Source: Alphaproteobacteria bacterium
Lineage (GTDB): Bacteria; Pseudomonadota; Alphaproteobacteria; Caulobacterales; Parvularculaceae
Direction: 5' to 3'
NCBI GenBank assembly: GCA_030426465.1
Contig: JAUHYK010000014.1
Span: 1 to 64,000 of the forward strand
Length of the DNA stretch: 64,000 nucleotides
Positions 28,385 to 36,936 of this stretch are shown in pieces. A program made the position numbers and the translations under genes. The stretch's first letter is position 1, and each line of letters starts with the position of its first letter. The notes beneath the pieces were generated by a model. It searched no databases. It saw only the letters and a program-made list of their open reading frames with translations, and was not told the DNA's origin.

Positions 28385-28783
28385 CTAACCATTCGCGGCT
28401 TCCGAGACGGGATCGATCAGACCAATTTCCGCAAGCTTCGCGGCTATAGAGCATTTATCGAAGGGTTTGAGGATATGGTGCGCCGCGCCCGCAGCTTTGG
28501 CGAGAGTAAATTGCTGATGATCGTTCTCCGTCGCGCACAGGATAATCACCGGGCGATCTCCTTCCAGTGACGCTGCTTCGCGCAGGAAATCGAGGGCGCC
28601 CATGGACGGCAAGTCCCAGTCAAGAAAAACAGCGGCCGGCTTTTCGGCGCGGCAATATTCAATCGCCGCCGAAGCATCGGCGGCGTCTTCGGCCTCCAGA
28701 CCGAGATCAGTGATAATGCGGCCGGCGATTTCCCGAATGAGTTCGGAATCGTCAACGACTAGGCAGGTCTTCGATGCGGTCAT
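28385..28783 (-). CDS. Single-domain response regulator
   Basis: This 132-aa receiver domain has no output domain. The acidic pair is Asp11-Asp12 ('VVDDSELIR'), the phospho-acceptor Asp55 ('VFLDWDLPSMG') and the Lys in 'HILKPFD'. The Trp next to the acceptor is as in CheY. It lies 95 bp downstream of chpT on the same strand, so it may receive phosphate from ChpT or act as a phosphate sink. It does not look like CpdR. No signal links it to a kinase in the window. Confidence 0.88.
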   Translation of the reverse strand: MTASKTCLVVDDSELIREIAGRIITDLGLEAEDAADASAAIEYCRAEKPAAVFLDWDLPSMGALDFLREAASLEGDRPVIILCATENDHQQFTLAKAAGAAHHILKPFDKCSIAAKLAEIGLIDPVSEAANG

Positions 28784-28878
28784 GGCCAGAAATCCATTTC
28801 TGATGGGATCTGGCTCAACTTTGCACTGACCGCGTTAGCACAGGATTAACGCCGTGGTGAGGAATGTGTTAATCGCGA

Positions 28879-29535
28879 TTAAGAACCGAACGCCGCCCGG
28901 AAGACAACTTCCTCTTCTGTACGCTCCACCTTGATGGCGCCGCCCGCTGACTCGATCAGCCGCGAGGCGATCAGAGCCGGCGTGAATTTCGGGGTGATAT
29001 CGGTGTCGTCGCCATCGAGCGCACGCACAAGAGCGTCATTCAAAAGCAGCTTCTTACCCGTCGCCGTAATCGTGAAATTCTCAATATCGCCCTCAATCGT
29101 GACAGTGCCGCCACGCGGAACGCTGTCTGCAGCCGCATAGGCGAGCACCATCAGCACTTTGACGTTTTCTTTCGCCGCCAGCCCCGTGCCGATGTGCCAC
29201 TGAAGGTCAGCTTTGGTGATAGCGAAGAGATCGACAAGCGCTTTCTGGGCGTCTTCCAGACTGATCTGGGCCCCGAACCCTCCGGCGGCGCCATAGGCGA
29301 GCCTGGCGTAGGACAGAAGAGCAATCGCCTTTTGCGCGCCTGATCGAATGAGGTCCATCGCCGCATCGCGCATCGCCCCTTCCATGGAAGGGTCGTCAAG
29401 CACTTCAAGGCCTGAACTCAGCGCCCCCACGGGGTTGATCAGATCATGACAGACACGGGAGGAAAGCAAGGCCGACAGCGCAAGCGCATCGGGACCTTCA
29501 TCGTCAGGCGGCGTAATATCAAAGGCTTCGGACAT
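28879..29535 (-). CDS. chpT: Histidine phosphotransferase ChpT
   Basis: This 218-aa protein has the ChpT signature 'LLSSRVCHDLINPVGALSSGLEVL' with the phospho-His at residue 30, followed by a degenerate kinase-like CA domain without ATP-binding motifs. ChpT passes phosphate from the hybrid kinase CckA to CtrA and CpdR, controlling replication and ClpXP proteolysis of CtrA in Caulobacter. Length and motif match. Its stop lies within a perfect 14-bp palindrome (28869-28882). The neighbouring response regulator follows on the same strand. Confidence 0.92.
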   Translation of the reverse strand: MSEAFDITPPDDEGPDALALSALLSSRVCHDLINPVGALSSGLEVLDDPSMEGAMRDAAMDLIRSGAQKAIALLSYARLAYGAAGGFGAQISLEDAQKALVDLFAITKADLQWHIGTGLAAKENVKVLMVLAYAAADSVPRGGTVTIEGDIENFTITATGKKLLLNDALVRALDGDDTDITPKFTPALIASRLIESAGGAIKVERTEEEVVFRAAFGS

Positions 29536-29597
29536 GGGCGGGAACTCTCAATGCTGAAAGCTCCCTTATCCCTGATTCGCTCGACGCTGGCTTGTTC

Positions 29598-29960
29598 TTA
29601 TCGCTTGATCCAGACGCCGGAAGCATCACGGATGCATTGCCCACGCGTGGCCTGATTCATCAGCTTTTCCGCCGTCAGCGCTGCTGTAACCTCAACAGTC
29701 ACGCCATTACGCTTGGCGAGATTGGCGTAAACCGCCTTGCGCTGCTGGTTGATGTCGCGGATTTCACGGCGCAGATCGGCGCTCGCATCAGCGCCAGTGA
29801 CAACGCCCATATAGCCGTCCGCCTGCTCACCGACGATGCAGTTATTTTTCGCGTTTTCCACGAGCGCGCTCGCAGCAAGCGATGGAGCCATCAGCGCTGA
29901 AAGCATAAGGCCCGCAGCAGCGACGCCCATAACGAACGTTTTTTTCATTGAATATTCCAT
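29598..29960 (-). CDS. ydbL: YdbL family (DUF1318) periplasmic protein
   Basis: This 120-aa protein has a signal peptide (MKKTFVMGVAAAGLMLSAL) and the YdbL pattern: 'GEQADGYMGVV', 'INQQRKAVYANLAKRNGV' and 'GQCIRDASGVWIKR'. It is the third gene of the conserved ydbH-ynbE-ydbL operon, whose proteins take part in phospholipid transfer between the membranes in E. coli; YdbL acts as a chaperone-like partner. GGGGGAT precedes the ATG at 29960, while a second ATG at 29948 begins the signal peptide proper. Confidence 0.88.
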   Translation of the reverse strand: MEYSMKKTFVMGVAAAGLMLSALMAPSLAASALVENAKNNCIVGEQADGYMGVVTGADASADLRREIRDINQQRKAVYANLAKRNGVTVEVTAALTAEKLMNQATRGQCIRDASGVWIKR

Positions 29961-29972
29961 GTTGCATCCCCC

Positions 29973-30170
29973 TTAGAAAATGTCCGGGTTCTGGGCGATG
30001 GCGTCCTCGATCTCACGCTCGAGTTTAACCCGCACCTCACCGGTGACATTGACGTTGAGATTGACCTCAATCGGCTTTTCTCCGCCTTCAAGTTTGACGG
30101 TGTTGCAGGCGGCAAGCCCAATCGCAACCGGAGCCAAAACCACAAACAACAAATTCCGCGTTTTCATCAT
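29973..30170 (-). CDS. ynbE: YnbE family outer-membrane lipoprotein
   Basis: This 65-aa lipoprotein has the lipobox 'GLAACN' (Cys22). It ends in a short 'EVNLNVNVTGEVRVKLEREIEDAI' segment, a beta strand plus helix typical of YnbE. In E. coli YnbE stacks to continue the YdbH beta-groove to the outer membrane. It sits between ydbH (125 bp upstream) and ydbL (12 bp downstream). Confidence 0.88.
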   Translation of the reverse strand: MMKTRNLLFVVLAPVAIGLAACNTVKLEGGEKPIEVNLNVNVTGEVRVKLEREIEDAIAQNPDIF

Positions 30171-30294
30171 GAAGGTTTGCCCTCCGCCTTCCTAGTGATA
30201 TCCGTCACACGCAACCCGACTAAAGTAGCCGAACTCTGAGGCGAAAAATAGGCTTATTCATGCGCCTTGTGACGGGATTTCGCCGTATTTCAGC

Positions 30295-33111
30295 TCATTC
30301 CTCATCAGAAAGCTCCATCTGAATCCTTGACTTGATGACTTCAGATATATTGGCCTGACGCAGAAGGTCGATATTCTCAACAGAAAGATTGATGCGGTAG
30401 AGAACGGGCACATCCTTCACATTCCGGTTGCGCACGGTCACGTCGCCAAAGCCTTCAAAGCGCATGCCGAACTTGATCTCGCCATCGAGAGCGCCGTTGA
30501 TTGTCACTTCCATTTCCGAAAAACGAAGGTCGCGCAAAAAATCAAAGGCGACCTTTGCGTTCTCTCCGGCCGCTGACGCCTGCGTCGCCGCCTGCCCTAC
30601 ATATCTGATGACTCCAGGCCCTTGAGACTGGATGAAGCCGTCTTCAATGCGCGCCCGTCCGCCTTCGAAAATAAGCGGCAAGTCCCCGCTCAAAATACCC
30701 TCGCCCGAAAGGCCTTCCACATCGAAGAAATCAAAAACCTGTTCCAGGTCTACATTACGCGCCTTCAACGGAATCAGCGCCTCACCGGAAAAGCCTGCGG
30801 TGGCGTCTTCGACGGCAAGCTGTCCGCCGAACCAGGGAAACGCCGCCTGTGAAATGCCGACAGTATTGTCCCCCGGCAACTCGAACGTGATGACGCCCGC
30901 GCCCAGTTGGAGCGCATCCATATCGACGCTGGCGACATTGATTGTCTGAAACCCCTCTGTCGTAACCGGGAAGAGATTTGTCAGCTTAACGGTTCCGCTC
31001 ACGCCGTTGGTTCGCGTGACGGCCTGCGTCGGGCCGGCGAACGAAATTTTTTCAAGCGACAATTCCGCCGTCGACTCAAATCCGGACGGCGCCCAGGCAA
31101 AACGGACGGCGCCATCCATCTTACCGTCTGCGTTATTCACAATTCCCTTCAATGCAGGAGATATCCGGTTCGGTTGAAGACCAACGGGAGAGAAGGTCAG
31201 GTTTTCAAGCGTGAGGGTTGTTTCGCCGCTGGCGGTTTGCATTTGATGGACACCCATGCCGGCGCCGAGCCGGAAGCCTTCAGGTGTGGTGAGCGCATAG
31301 GAAAAACGCGTTTCCGCCCCTTCAAGTTGCGCTTCACCGGATGCCATCACCGGTGCGATCATCAATAGACGGCTTTCCGGTCCCTGATGCTGTGCGATGC
31401 GCAGGCGATTGACCGTCGCTTCCGCTGTCATTTCCTGAGCATCAAGTTCGAAATCGAACTCGCCGATAACGCCAGACATCTCGATCGCGTCATTGATCGT
31501 CATGGCGCCATTGGCGACGCCGCCTTTGATCGTCGTGTGTTTCAGCGCCGGATGGTAAGACGCATCGAAGCGCACGACCGGCGGGCGGCCTTCTGCGACA
31601 GTCTTTCCAAATTGCACCGATCCATCGCGGGCGGCGATTTCACCTGAAACTGTGCAGGCCGCCTCTCCCGTCCATGTGTAGACGACAAGCGGCCCCTCGG
31701 CATTGCAAAGCGTGATTTCCGAAAGCCGGATATCAAGCTCCTGTCCGTCAAGACGGCCACGCCCGTGTTCAATGTTAAAACAGTCGGTCTTGCTCACAAC
31801 GCGCGCGCGTTGTGCATTCATATCGGCAGTAATGCGGAAGGCGCCGTTGAAAGGCGCATCGTTGATAGTCAGCCTGCCAATCTTCGCTTTTCGTAAACCG
31901 GACTTGAGCGCAAGATCTGCGATAATATCGGAACCGGTTGCTTGCGCTGATATATCGATGCGGCTGCCATCGAGCGAAAGAGCGTCGGACGTGAACGCTC
32001 CGACATCAATCGGCGCAGCGATACGCCAGCTGTCTCCTTCACGTTCCAGATCGGCTGCGCCTTTTGCGTCCGCGCCGTCGGACTGCAGCACGAATTGAAA
32101 GGAAGCGGTCTCACGCCCATCGGCGCGGGCGTAAAATGGCGCATTGCCTTGCGCTGCAAAAGTAAGCGAGGCGCCTTCAGGCGTCGTTAAAGCCAGCGCC
32201 TCCGTCTCAGCGGGAACATAAACCTGAACAAGATCCGCCCCAAAAACAATATTGAGCGCACCCGCCAGCGCTGCATTCTGTAGCTTTTCACCGAAGACGG
32301 TCTGCATCTGTGCGGCGCTGGTCAGCGCCTGCAAATCACCATCACGCAGCTCTATCTCGGGTGTTTCAAACTCAACCCGCGCAGTCCCGGCGAGATCTTT
32401 TCTGTCGCCCGCAACCAAGTCACGCCATGAACCGACTTCGCCTGTTGCTTTGAAGGCAACCCTGTTTGCTTTGATGCTGCCTGTTTCAGCATCCCCCTCA
32501 AATGACGCCGAAAGCGTGACGCCTCCCTCCGCTGCAAGCGAAAGCTCGGCCATGCTCTCAACATTTTGGAGCAAAACATTGTTCCAGGTGATTTGGTTCG
32601 AGGACAGATCAAATGACGCCTCACCCCCCGTTTGAATGTCATAGTCAGCGCTCACGCGTCCACGCGCGCCGCCCACAGGCGCATCCACGAGGAGCGCGAC
32701 ATCACTAAGACTCACCCGGTCAAAGGGCAGTGAGACGTCACCCCCATCTCCGCCCGTCGGCAGACCCGGAACAAAAATCCGTCCGGTCTCATCAATACGA
32801 AGACGCAACACGCCGGGCCCGGCTCTCAGCGTATCGACAGCGCGCTCAGTCCATAAACGCCGCCAGTGAAAATCCGCCTCAATCGCTTCGAAGGTGACGC
32901 CGCGCGCCTCCTTCGGGCCAGCGGCCACGTCTTCAAGCCTGATCCCGTCGAGCGATAGCGCCGTGACGCGCGCCTGCGGCGCTTCCAGCCCTGCGGAGGC
33001 CATGGCGGCGCGCACCCCCCAGCCGGCAAGCGGCAGGCGGAAAACCCAGACAGCTGCAGCCAGAATGGCCGTGAGCACAAGGACAATGGCCAGAAACCGC
33101 ACCGTCCGCAT
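30295..33111 (-). CDS. ydbH: YdbH family AsmA-like intermembrane phospholipid transporter
   Basis: This 938-aa protein has one N-terminal membrane helix (about 5-27) and a very long periplasmic part of repeated beta strands, as in AsmA-like bridge proteins. The C-terminal region ('PVLYRINLSVENIDLLRQANISEVIKSRI') matches the conserved YdbH end. YdbH forms a hydrophobic groove that carries phospholipids across the periplasm together with TamB and YhdP. Family length in E. coli is about 880 aa, so this is normal. The promoter must lie in the 190-bp gap before the divergent M23 gene. Confidence 0.88.
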   Translation of the reverse strand: MRTVRFLAIVLVLTAILAAAVWVFRLPLAGWGVRAAMASAGLEAPQARVTALSLDGIRLEDVAAGPKEARGVTFEAIEADFHWRRLWTERAVDTLRAGPGVLRLRIDETGRIFVPGLPTGGDGGDVSLPFDRVSLSDVALLVDAPVGGARGRVSADYDIQTGGEASFDLSSNQITWNNVLLQNVESMAELSLAAEGGVTLSASFEGDAETGSIKANRVAFKATGEVGSWRDLVAGDRKDLAGTARVEFETPEIELRDGDLQALTSAAQMQTVFGEKLQNAALAGALNIVFGADLVQVYVPAETEALALTTPEGASLTFAAQGNAPFYARADGRETASFQFVLQSDGADAKGAADLEREGDSWRIAAPIDVGAFTSDALSLDGSRIDISAQATGSDIIADLALKSGLRKAKIGRLTINDAPFNGAFRITADMNAQRARVVSKTDCFNIEHGRGRLDGQELDIRLSEITLCNAEGPLVVYTWTGEAACTVSGEIAARDGSVQFGKTVAEGRPPVVRFDASYHPALKHTTIKGGVANGAMTINDAIEMSGVIGEFDFELDAQEMTAEATVNRLRIAQHQGPESRLLMIAPVMASGEAQLEGAETRFSYALTTPEGFRLGAGMGVHQMQTASGETTLTLENLTFSPVGLQPNRISPALKGIVNNADGKMDGAVRFAWAPSGFESTAELSLEKISFAGPTQAVTRTNGVSGTVKLTNLFPVTTEGFQTINVASVDMDALQLGAGVITFELPGDNTVGISQAAFPWFGGQLAVEDATAGFSGEALIPLKARNVDLEQVFDFFDVEGLSGEGILSGDLPLIFEGGRARIEDGFIQSQGPGVIRYVGQAATQASAAGENAKVAFDFLRDLRFSEMEVTINGALDGEIKFGMRFEGFGDVTVRNRNVKDVPVLYRINLSVENIDLLRQANISEVIKSRIQMELSDEE

Positions 33112-33301
33112 GGCGTTACCTCAACCCCTCAAACACAACCGCAGCTTTTCTCTATTGATTAACGACAATTTCGTCTAATCAGCCCTGCGCGGCGCCAATA
33201 GAATGCAAGAAATTGCGGGCTTTGGCGAGGCGTGCGAGGATAGGCGCGATACGGCCGCCGAAAGGCAAATCGTAGCGCAGTAAACCGGCGGCGAAGCGCA
33301 G

Positions 33302-35116
33302 ATGTCGAACGAGTTTGTTCATACAGGTCAGACCCTTACAGGGCGCGGCGACGCCTATTGCCCGCTTGAGCGCAAGCGCAGGGGCCCGGCCGCTCTCGGT
33401 GCCGCGCTGACGGTGCTGATCGCTGGCGGCGCTTTTTTGGTGTTTTCCGCCGCCTCGACCCCAACCCGCCTGCCCGAGGCGCCGATCGCCGCCGCGCTAC
33501 CGGTCAGCGAAGAAAAAGTTGCGCCAATCGTTAACCAGACACCGACCGTCAACCCCGTGGCGTCTAATACGACCGGCGCAGAAAATTCTGTCGAGGCAGT
33601 TCTGGCAGAGTCTCGCGCGGCGCGCGCACCGCTGACGCTTGCCGGCGCCGAGCCCCCCGCACAGCAAGGGCTCAGTCCGCGGATCAAGCCGGATGCAGAT
33701 GCAAAGATCGCAACGAAAGAAACTGACATCGTCGAAACCGCGGGCGTGGCGCCGAGCCTGAAACCAGAGACTGCGCCGCCGCCGCCCGTCAGTCTGATGC
33801 AGGTCGCAAAAACCCAATATGCGTCCAGCGAAGACGGCCCGCCGCCCGTCTTCTTCGCGAATGACCTTGTCCGCAAAGACATCGTACGGATATCGCCCGC
33901 CGTCGTCTTCGCCGCCGATATTGCGCAGGAACCGGAAGAAATTCGCGTTCGCCTCAGCAGAGGCGAAAACTTTGTGGAAGCGCTAAAACGCGCAGGCGTA
34001 TCCGCTGAAGACGCCAACGCCGCAGCCTATGCCTTTGGCAAACATCAGGATTTGCGTCGCCTGCTGCCGGGACAGGAATTTGCTCTCACCGTTGGGTGGC
34101 CCAACCAGACACTTTTTGAAATGGCGGCGCAACACAGCACCCCTGACGCACACCTCCTAGGCCTTGAATTTCGCGCCGACGCCGAAAACAGGGTCCTTAT
34201 GAAAAGGGTCAATGGCGGAGAGATGGTTGCGGAAAAGAAGACCGTGCCGTTGACAACACGGATTATGTCTATCGCCGGACGCATCAATGGCAGTCTTTAC
34301 ATGTCCGCCAAGCATGTGGGCGCGCCCGATGAAGTGATCGCCAATCTTGCCGACGCTTTTTCTTATGACGTGGATTTCCAGCGAGAGATATTTGGCGGCG
34401 ATGAATTCGAAGCGATCTTCGAAGTCAAATATGATGATCAGGGCAAGCTCGTTTCCGCCGGTGACATTTTGTTTGCACGCCTCAACTGGCGCGGCCGCTC
34501 TCGCGAAAAAGGCTATTACCGCTTTCTTGGCGGTGACGGCCGACCAGATTTCTATGACGCCGCAGGCCAGAGCGCGAAACGCCTGCTGATGAAAACACCG
34601 ATTGACGGCGCGCGTCTCTCCTCCGGTTTCGGTTCACGCAAGCACCCGATCCTCGGCTATCGCCGTGCTCATAAAGGGGTCGACTTCGCCGCACCGCGCG
34701 GCACACCGGTTAAAGCGGCTGGCGATGGGGTCATTGAACGCGCCAACCGCTACGGCTCTTTTGGGAATTACGTTAAGATCCGTCACGCCAATGGCTATGA
34801 AACGGCCTATGCCCATCTCAACGGGTTCGCTCGCGGCATGCGTGCCGGCAAACGCGTCCGGCAAGGCGACATTATCGCTTATGTAGGCACCACCGGACGC
34901 TCCACAGGTCCACATCTTCATTATGAAGTCCACCTGCGCGGTACGGCGGTGAATCCGCAAAGGTTGAAAATCGACACCACCGGCAAGACGCTCGAAGGCG
35001 CGGCATTGGCGGAATTCAAAGAAGAAAAAGCCCGCATTGACGCCATGCGCATGCCCGAAGAAACGCGTGAAGCTTTATATGCTCGCGATGAACGCAACGC
35101 CCAGGGCGCACTTTAA
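33302..35116 (+). CDS. M23 family murein endopeptidase, membrane-anchored
   Basis: This 604-aa protein has a short cytoplasmic N-terminus and one membrane helix (about 32-52). A Pro/Ala-rich periplasmic linker follows, then a LysM/OapA-like domain ('RVRLSRGENFVEALKRAGVS', 'LRRLLPGQEFALTV'), and a C-terminal LytM domain. Zinc-site residues are His457 and Asp461 ('HKGVDF') and His538/His540 ('GPHLHYEV'), so it looks active. The layout is that of MepM/ShyA/DipM-type endopeptidases that cut peptide cross-links during growth or division. The ribosome site is weak. It is convergent with the acidic repeat protein. Confidence 0.93.
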   Translation: MSNEFVHTGQTLTGRGDAYCPLERKRRGPAALGAALTVLIAGGAFLVFSAASTPTRLPEAPIAAALPVSEEKVAPIVNQTPTVNPVASNTTGAENSVEAVLAESRAARAPLTLAGAEPPAQQGLSPRIKPDADAKIATKETDIVETAGVAPSLKPETAPPPPVSLMQVAKTQYASSEDGPPPVFFANDLVRKDIVRISPAVVFAADIAQEPEEIRVRLSRGENFVEALKRAGVSAEDANAAAYAFGKHQDLRRLLPGQEFALTVGWPNQTLFEMAAQHSTPDAHLLGLEFRADAENRVLMKRVNGGEMVAEKKTVPLTTRIMSIAGRINGSLYMSAKHVGAPDEVIANLADAFSYDVDFQREIFGGDEFEAIFEVKYDDQGKLVSAGDILFARLNWRGRSREKGYYRFLGGDGRPDFYDAAGQSAKRLLMKTPIDGARLSSGFGSRKHPILGYRRAHKGVDFAAPRGTPVKAAGDGVIERANRYGSFGNYVKIRHANGYETAYAHLNGFARGMRAGKRVRQGDIIAYVGTTGRSTGPHLHYEVHLRGTAVNPQRLKIDTTGKTLEGAALAEFKEEKARIDAMRMPEETREALYARDERNAQGAL

Positions 35117-35130
35117 GAATCTGCTAAACC

Positions 35131-35165
35131 TTAAATAAAAGCGCCGCAGGCCAAGCCTGCGGCGC
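35131..35165 (-). terminator. Intrinsic terminator of the acidic repeat protein gene
   Basis: An 11-bp perfect stem (35141-35151 with 35155-35165) closes a CAA loop. On the minus strand the tail is TTTTATTTAA. The plus-strand side has no T tract, so it serves mainly the minus-strand gene. Confidence 0.85.
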
Positions 35166-35188
35166 CACTGCAAATCTGCAGTTAGACC

Positions 35189-35824
35189 TTACTTCATCGG
35201 GTCATCGACTTCGTCGACGGCGTCTTCAATGGCATCGCCAGCATCGTCGACAGCTTCTTCCATCTCGTCACCGGCCTCGTCGAACGCATCATCCGTATCA
35301 TCGGCTGCGTCCTCAACCCAATCACCGGTTTCGTCTCCGGCTTCTTCAAGGTCGTCGCCAACATCATCACCGGCGTCTTCGACCCACTCACCGGTGTCGT
35401 CAGCGGCATCCTCTATATCGTCAGCAGCGTCGTCCGCCGCATCCTCAACATCCTCCCAGGTTTCATCGGCGTCGGCCTCAACGGTGGCTTCGGTATCGAT
35501 GTCTCCCTCTCCGCGGGCATCGAGATCAGTCTCATCGTATAGCGGCTCATCGGCACTCATCTCGGCGTCGGTGGATGCCTCCACATCAACATCGGCCTCC
35601 AGAGAAGGATCGATATCGCCCTCGCCGCGCGGATCGAGATCTGTATCGTCGTAGACTGGCGTCGTCGCTTCCGTTTCAAAACCGGCCTCAACGCCAGCAC
35701 GAAATTCGGTCAACGATTGGGAATTCAACTCATCAGCGCTTGTTTGTGCGCTCGCGTTCGCGAGAATGAGCGGCGCCACAAACATGGACGAGGCAAGCAA
35801 CTTAACTTTTGCAGAAATACGCAT
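35189..35824 (-). CDS. Secreted acidic undecad-repeat protein
   Basis: This 211-aa protein has a signal peptide (MRISAKVKLLASSMFVAPLI, cleavage near 'ANASAQT'). The N-terminal half contains a repeated unit P-[VL]-Y-D-[DE]-T-D-L-D-x-R-G-E-G-D-I-D, present twice. The C-terminal part (DNA 35207-35470) consists of eight contiguous 11-residue repeats of the form [AG]-D-[DE]-x-x-[DE]-x-[hydrophobic]-[DE]-[DE]-A, for example ADDTGEWVEDA and GDETGDWVEDA. There is no Lys or Arg in the repeats, so the protein is extremely acidic. Eleven-residue periodicity suggests an amphipathic helix or right-handed coiled coil. I chose the ATG at 35824 because GGAG lies 9 nt before it. No family is recognised. Calcium or surface binding is only a guess. 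Confidence 0.75.
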   Translation of the reverse strand: MRISAKVKLLASSMFVAPLILANASAQTSADELNSQSLTEFRAGVEAGFETEATTPVYDDTDLDPRGEGDIDPSLEADVDVEASTDAEMSADEPLYDETDLDARGEGDIDTEATVEADADETWEDVEDAADDAADDIEDAADDTGEWVEDAGDDVGDDLEEAGDETGDWVEDAADDTDDAFDEAGDEMEEAVDDAGDAIEDAVDEVDDPMK

Positions 35825-35992
35825 AGCGGTTATCTCCATCTGGCTTCGGATGGTTAACACCGCTTTTACAGCTCCGTTCCGCGCAACGATGTTCTTGAAA
35901 ACAACCCTTAAAGCCCGAAAACGAGCAGCTACCAGGATTTTGTAATCCGGGGACTATCAGCTTACCGAATATTAAAGTTGCGCGAACGCCCT

Positions 35993-36574
35993 CTAGCCTT
36001 CAGCGCCCCAAGGCGGCGGTGGAGCGGCGACCGGTTTGTTCAGATCAAATTCCACCCTGAAAAATCTGTTCTCGCGCGATAATTCATACGCAAAAACATC
36101 ATCGGAGATTTCCATGGCCCAGACATTTGTCACCGAAGCCTCCAGCCCTTCACGCTGAAACAAGTCAATAGAAAACGGATCAACCGGAAACTCCGCGCGG
36201 CCGGCACTTATCACAGCGCTGTCGCCGCCATATTGAGTAACAGCATCTTCCGAGCCGTCCGCATGACGATGGTCATGTTTTAGGCGCAAACCCTCTTGCG
36301 TGCGTGACACTACCCAGGTGCGCGAGCGATCCTCCCCGACATGGAACGGAATACGAAGCACATCATCGCTGCATTCACGCACCTGCATAACCAGCCTTTC
36401 TTGCGCAAATCCTTTATCCGCAGCGTCTTCGGAAACCACTTCTCCCTCATAGGCGTTACCGCAACGGCTTGCGATCCGTTCCATGAACCTGTCCGCAGGC
36501 GATGGTCCGGCGACGGGTTCCTCATCTGCACAAGCCGCCAGAGCCATAAAAAACGCCACAACAATGAGCCGCAT
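35993..36574 (-). CDS. Hypothetical lipoprotein
   Basis: This 193-aa protein has a lipobox 'MALAACAD' (Cys16). The mature part includes two Cys (in 'ASRCGNAYEGEVVSED' and 'MQVRECSDDVLRIPFHVG'), a His-rich patch 'KHDHRHADGSED', and a C-terminal 'FFRVEFDLNKP' strand before a Pro-rich tail. It is not a family I know. AGGAAGAG with a 7-nt spacer supports the ATG at 36574. It follows the Septknot gene by 23 bp on the same strand, so the two are probably co-transcribed. Confidence 0.75.
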   Translation of the reverse strand: MRLIVVAFFMALAACADEEPVAGPSPADRFMERIASRCGNAYEGEVVSEDAADKGFAQERLVMQVRECSDDVLRIPFHVGEDRSRTWVVSRTQEGLRLKHDHRHADGSEDAVTQYGGDSAVISAGRAEFPVDPFSIDLFQREGLEASVTNVWAMEISDDVFAYELSRENRFFRVEFDLNKPVAAPPPPWGAEG

Positions 36575-36597
36575 CAATTTTCTCTTCCTGTTGATGA

Positions 36598-36936
36598 TCA
36601 AGGCCATCCGGGAAAGCTGGTGACCAGCTGGATTTTCAAATCCGGAAAGCTCTCGACATACTGAATTTTCAAGTCAGGAAAGCTGTCCACAAACCGCCAC
36701 TGACCGCAATCGTCCGGAAAGCTGTCGACGGTCTCGACTTTCAAATCCGGAAAGCTCGTAACGATCTGAACCCGGATATCGGGAAAACTCTCCACCACCT
36801 GCACGTCACCAAATAAGGGGAGCCCGTTCAACGAGCAGGCCTGTTTGTCGAACCCCTCGCTCGCCCATGAGGCCTGCGCAGAGCAAAGCAGCCCGACAAT
36901 CGTCAGGGCGCGAAGTGTCTTCGTGTGGCGTGTCAT
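36598..36936 (-). CDS. Septknot (7_1 septoil knot) repeat protein
   Basis: This 112-aa secreted protein has a signal peptide ending near 'ASWASEG'. Its mature part is almost wholly a V-x-[ST]-F-P-D repeat: 'VVESFPDIR', 'IVTSFPDLK', 'TVDSFPDDC', 'FVDSFPDLK', 'YVESFPDLK', 'LVTSFPGWP'. This pattern, with the leading 'CSLNGLPLFGDVQ' and the central 'CGQWR', matches my memory of the small bacterial Septknot domain, predicted to fold as a 7_1 torus knot. Two Cys may form a disulfide. The function of the family is unknown. It is upstream of a lipoprotein gene on the same strand. Confidence 0.75.
   Translation of the reverse strand: MTRHTKTLRALTIVGLLCSAQASWASEGFDKQACSLNGLPLFGDVQVVESFPDIRVQIVTSFPDLKVETVDSFPDDCGQWRFVDSFPDLKIQYVESFPDLKIQLVTSFPGWP

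Noticed and set aside
35229-35654. Serine-rich plus-strand open frame of about 140 codons
   Set aside because: It is the antisense reading of the Asp/Ala repeat gene; the repeats make any frame look ordered.
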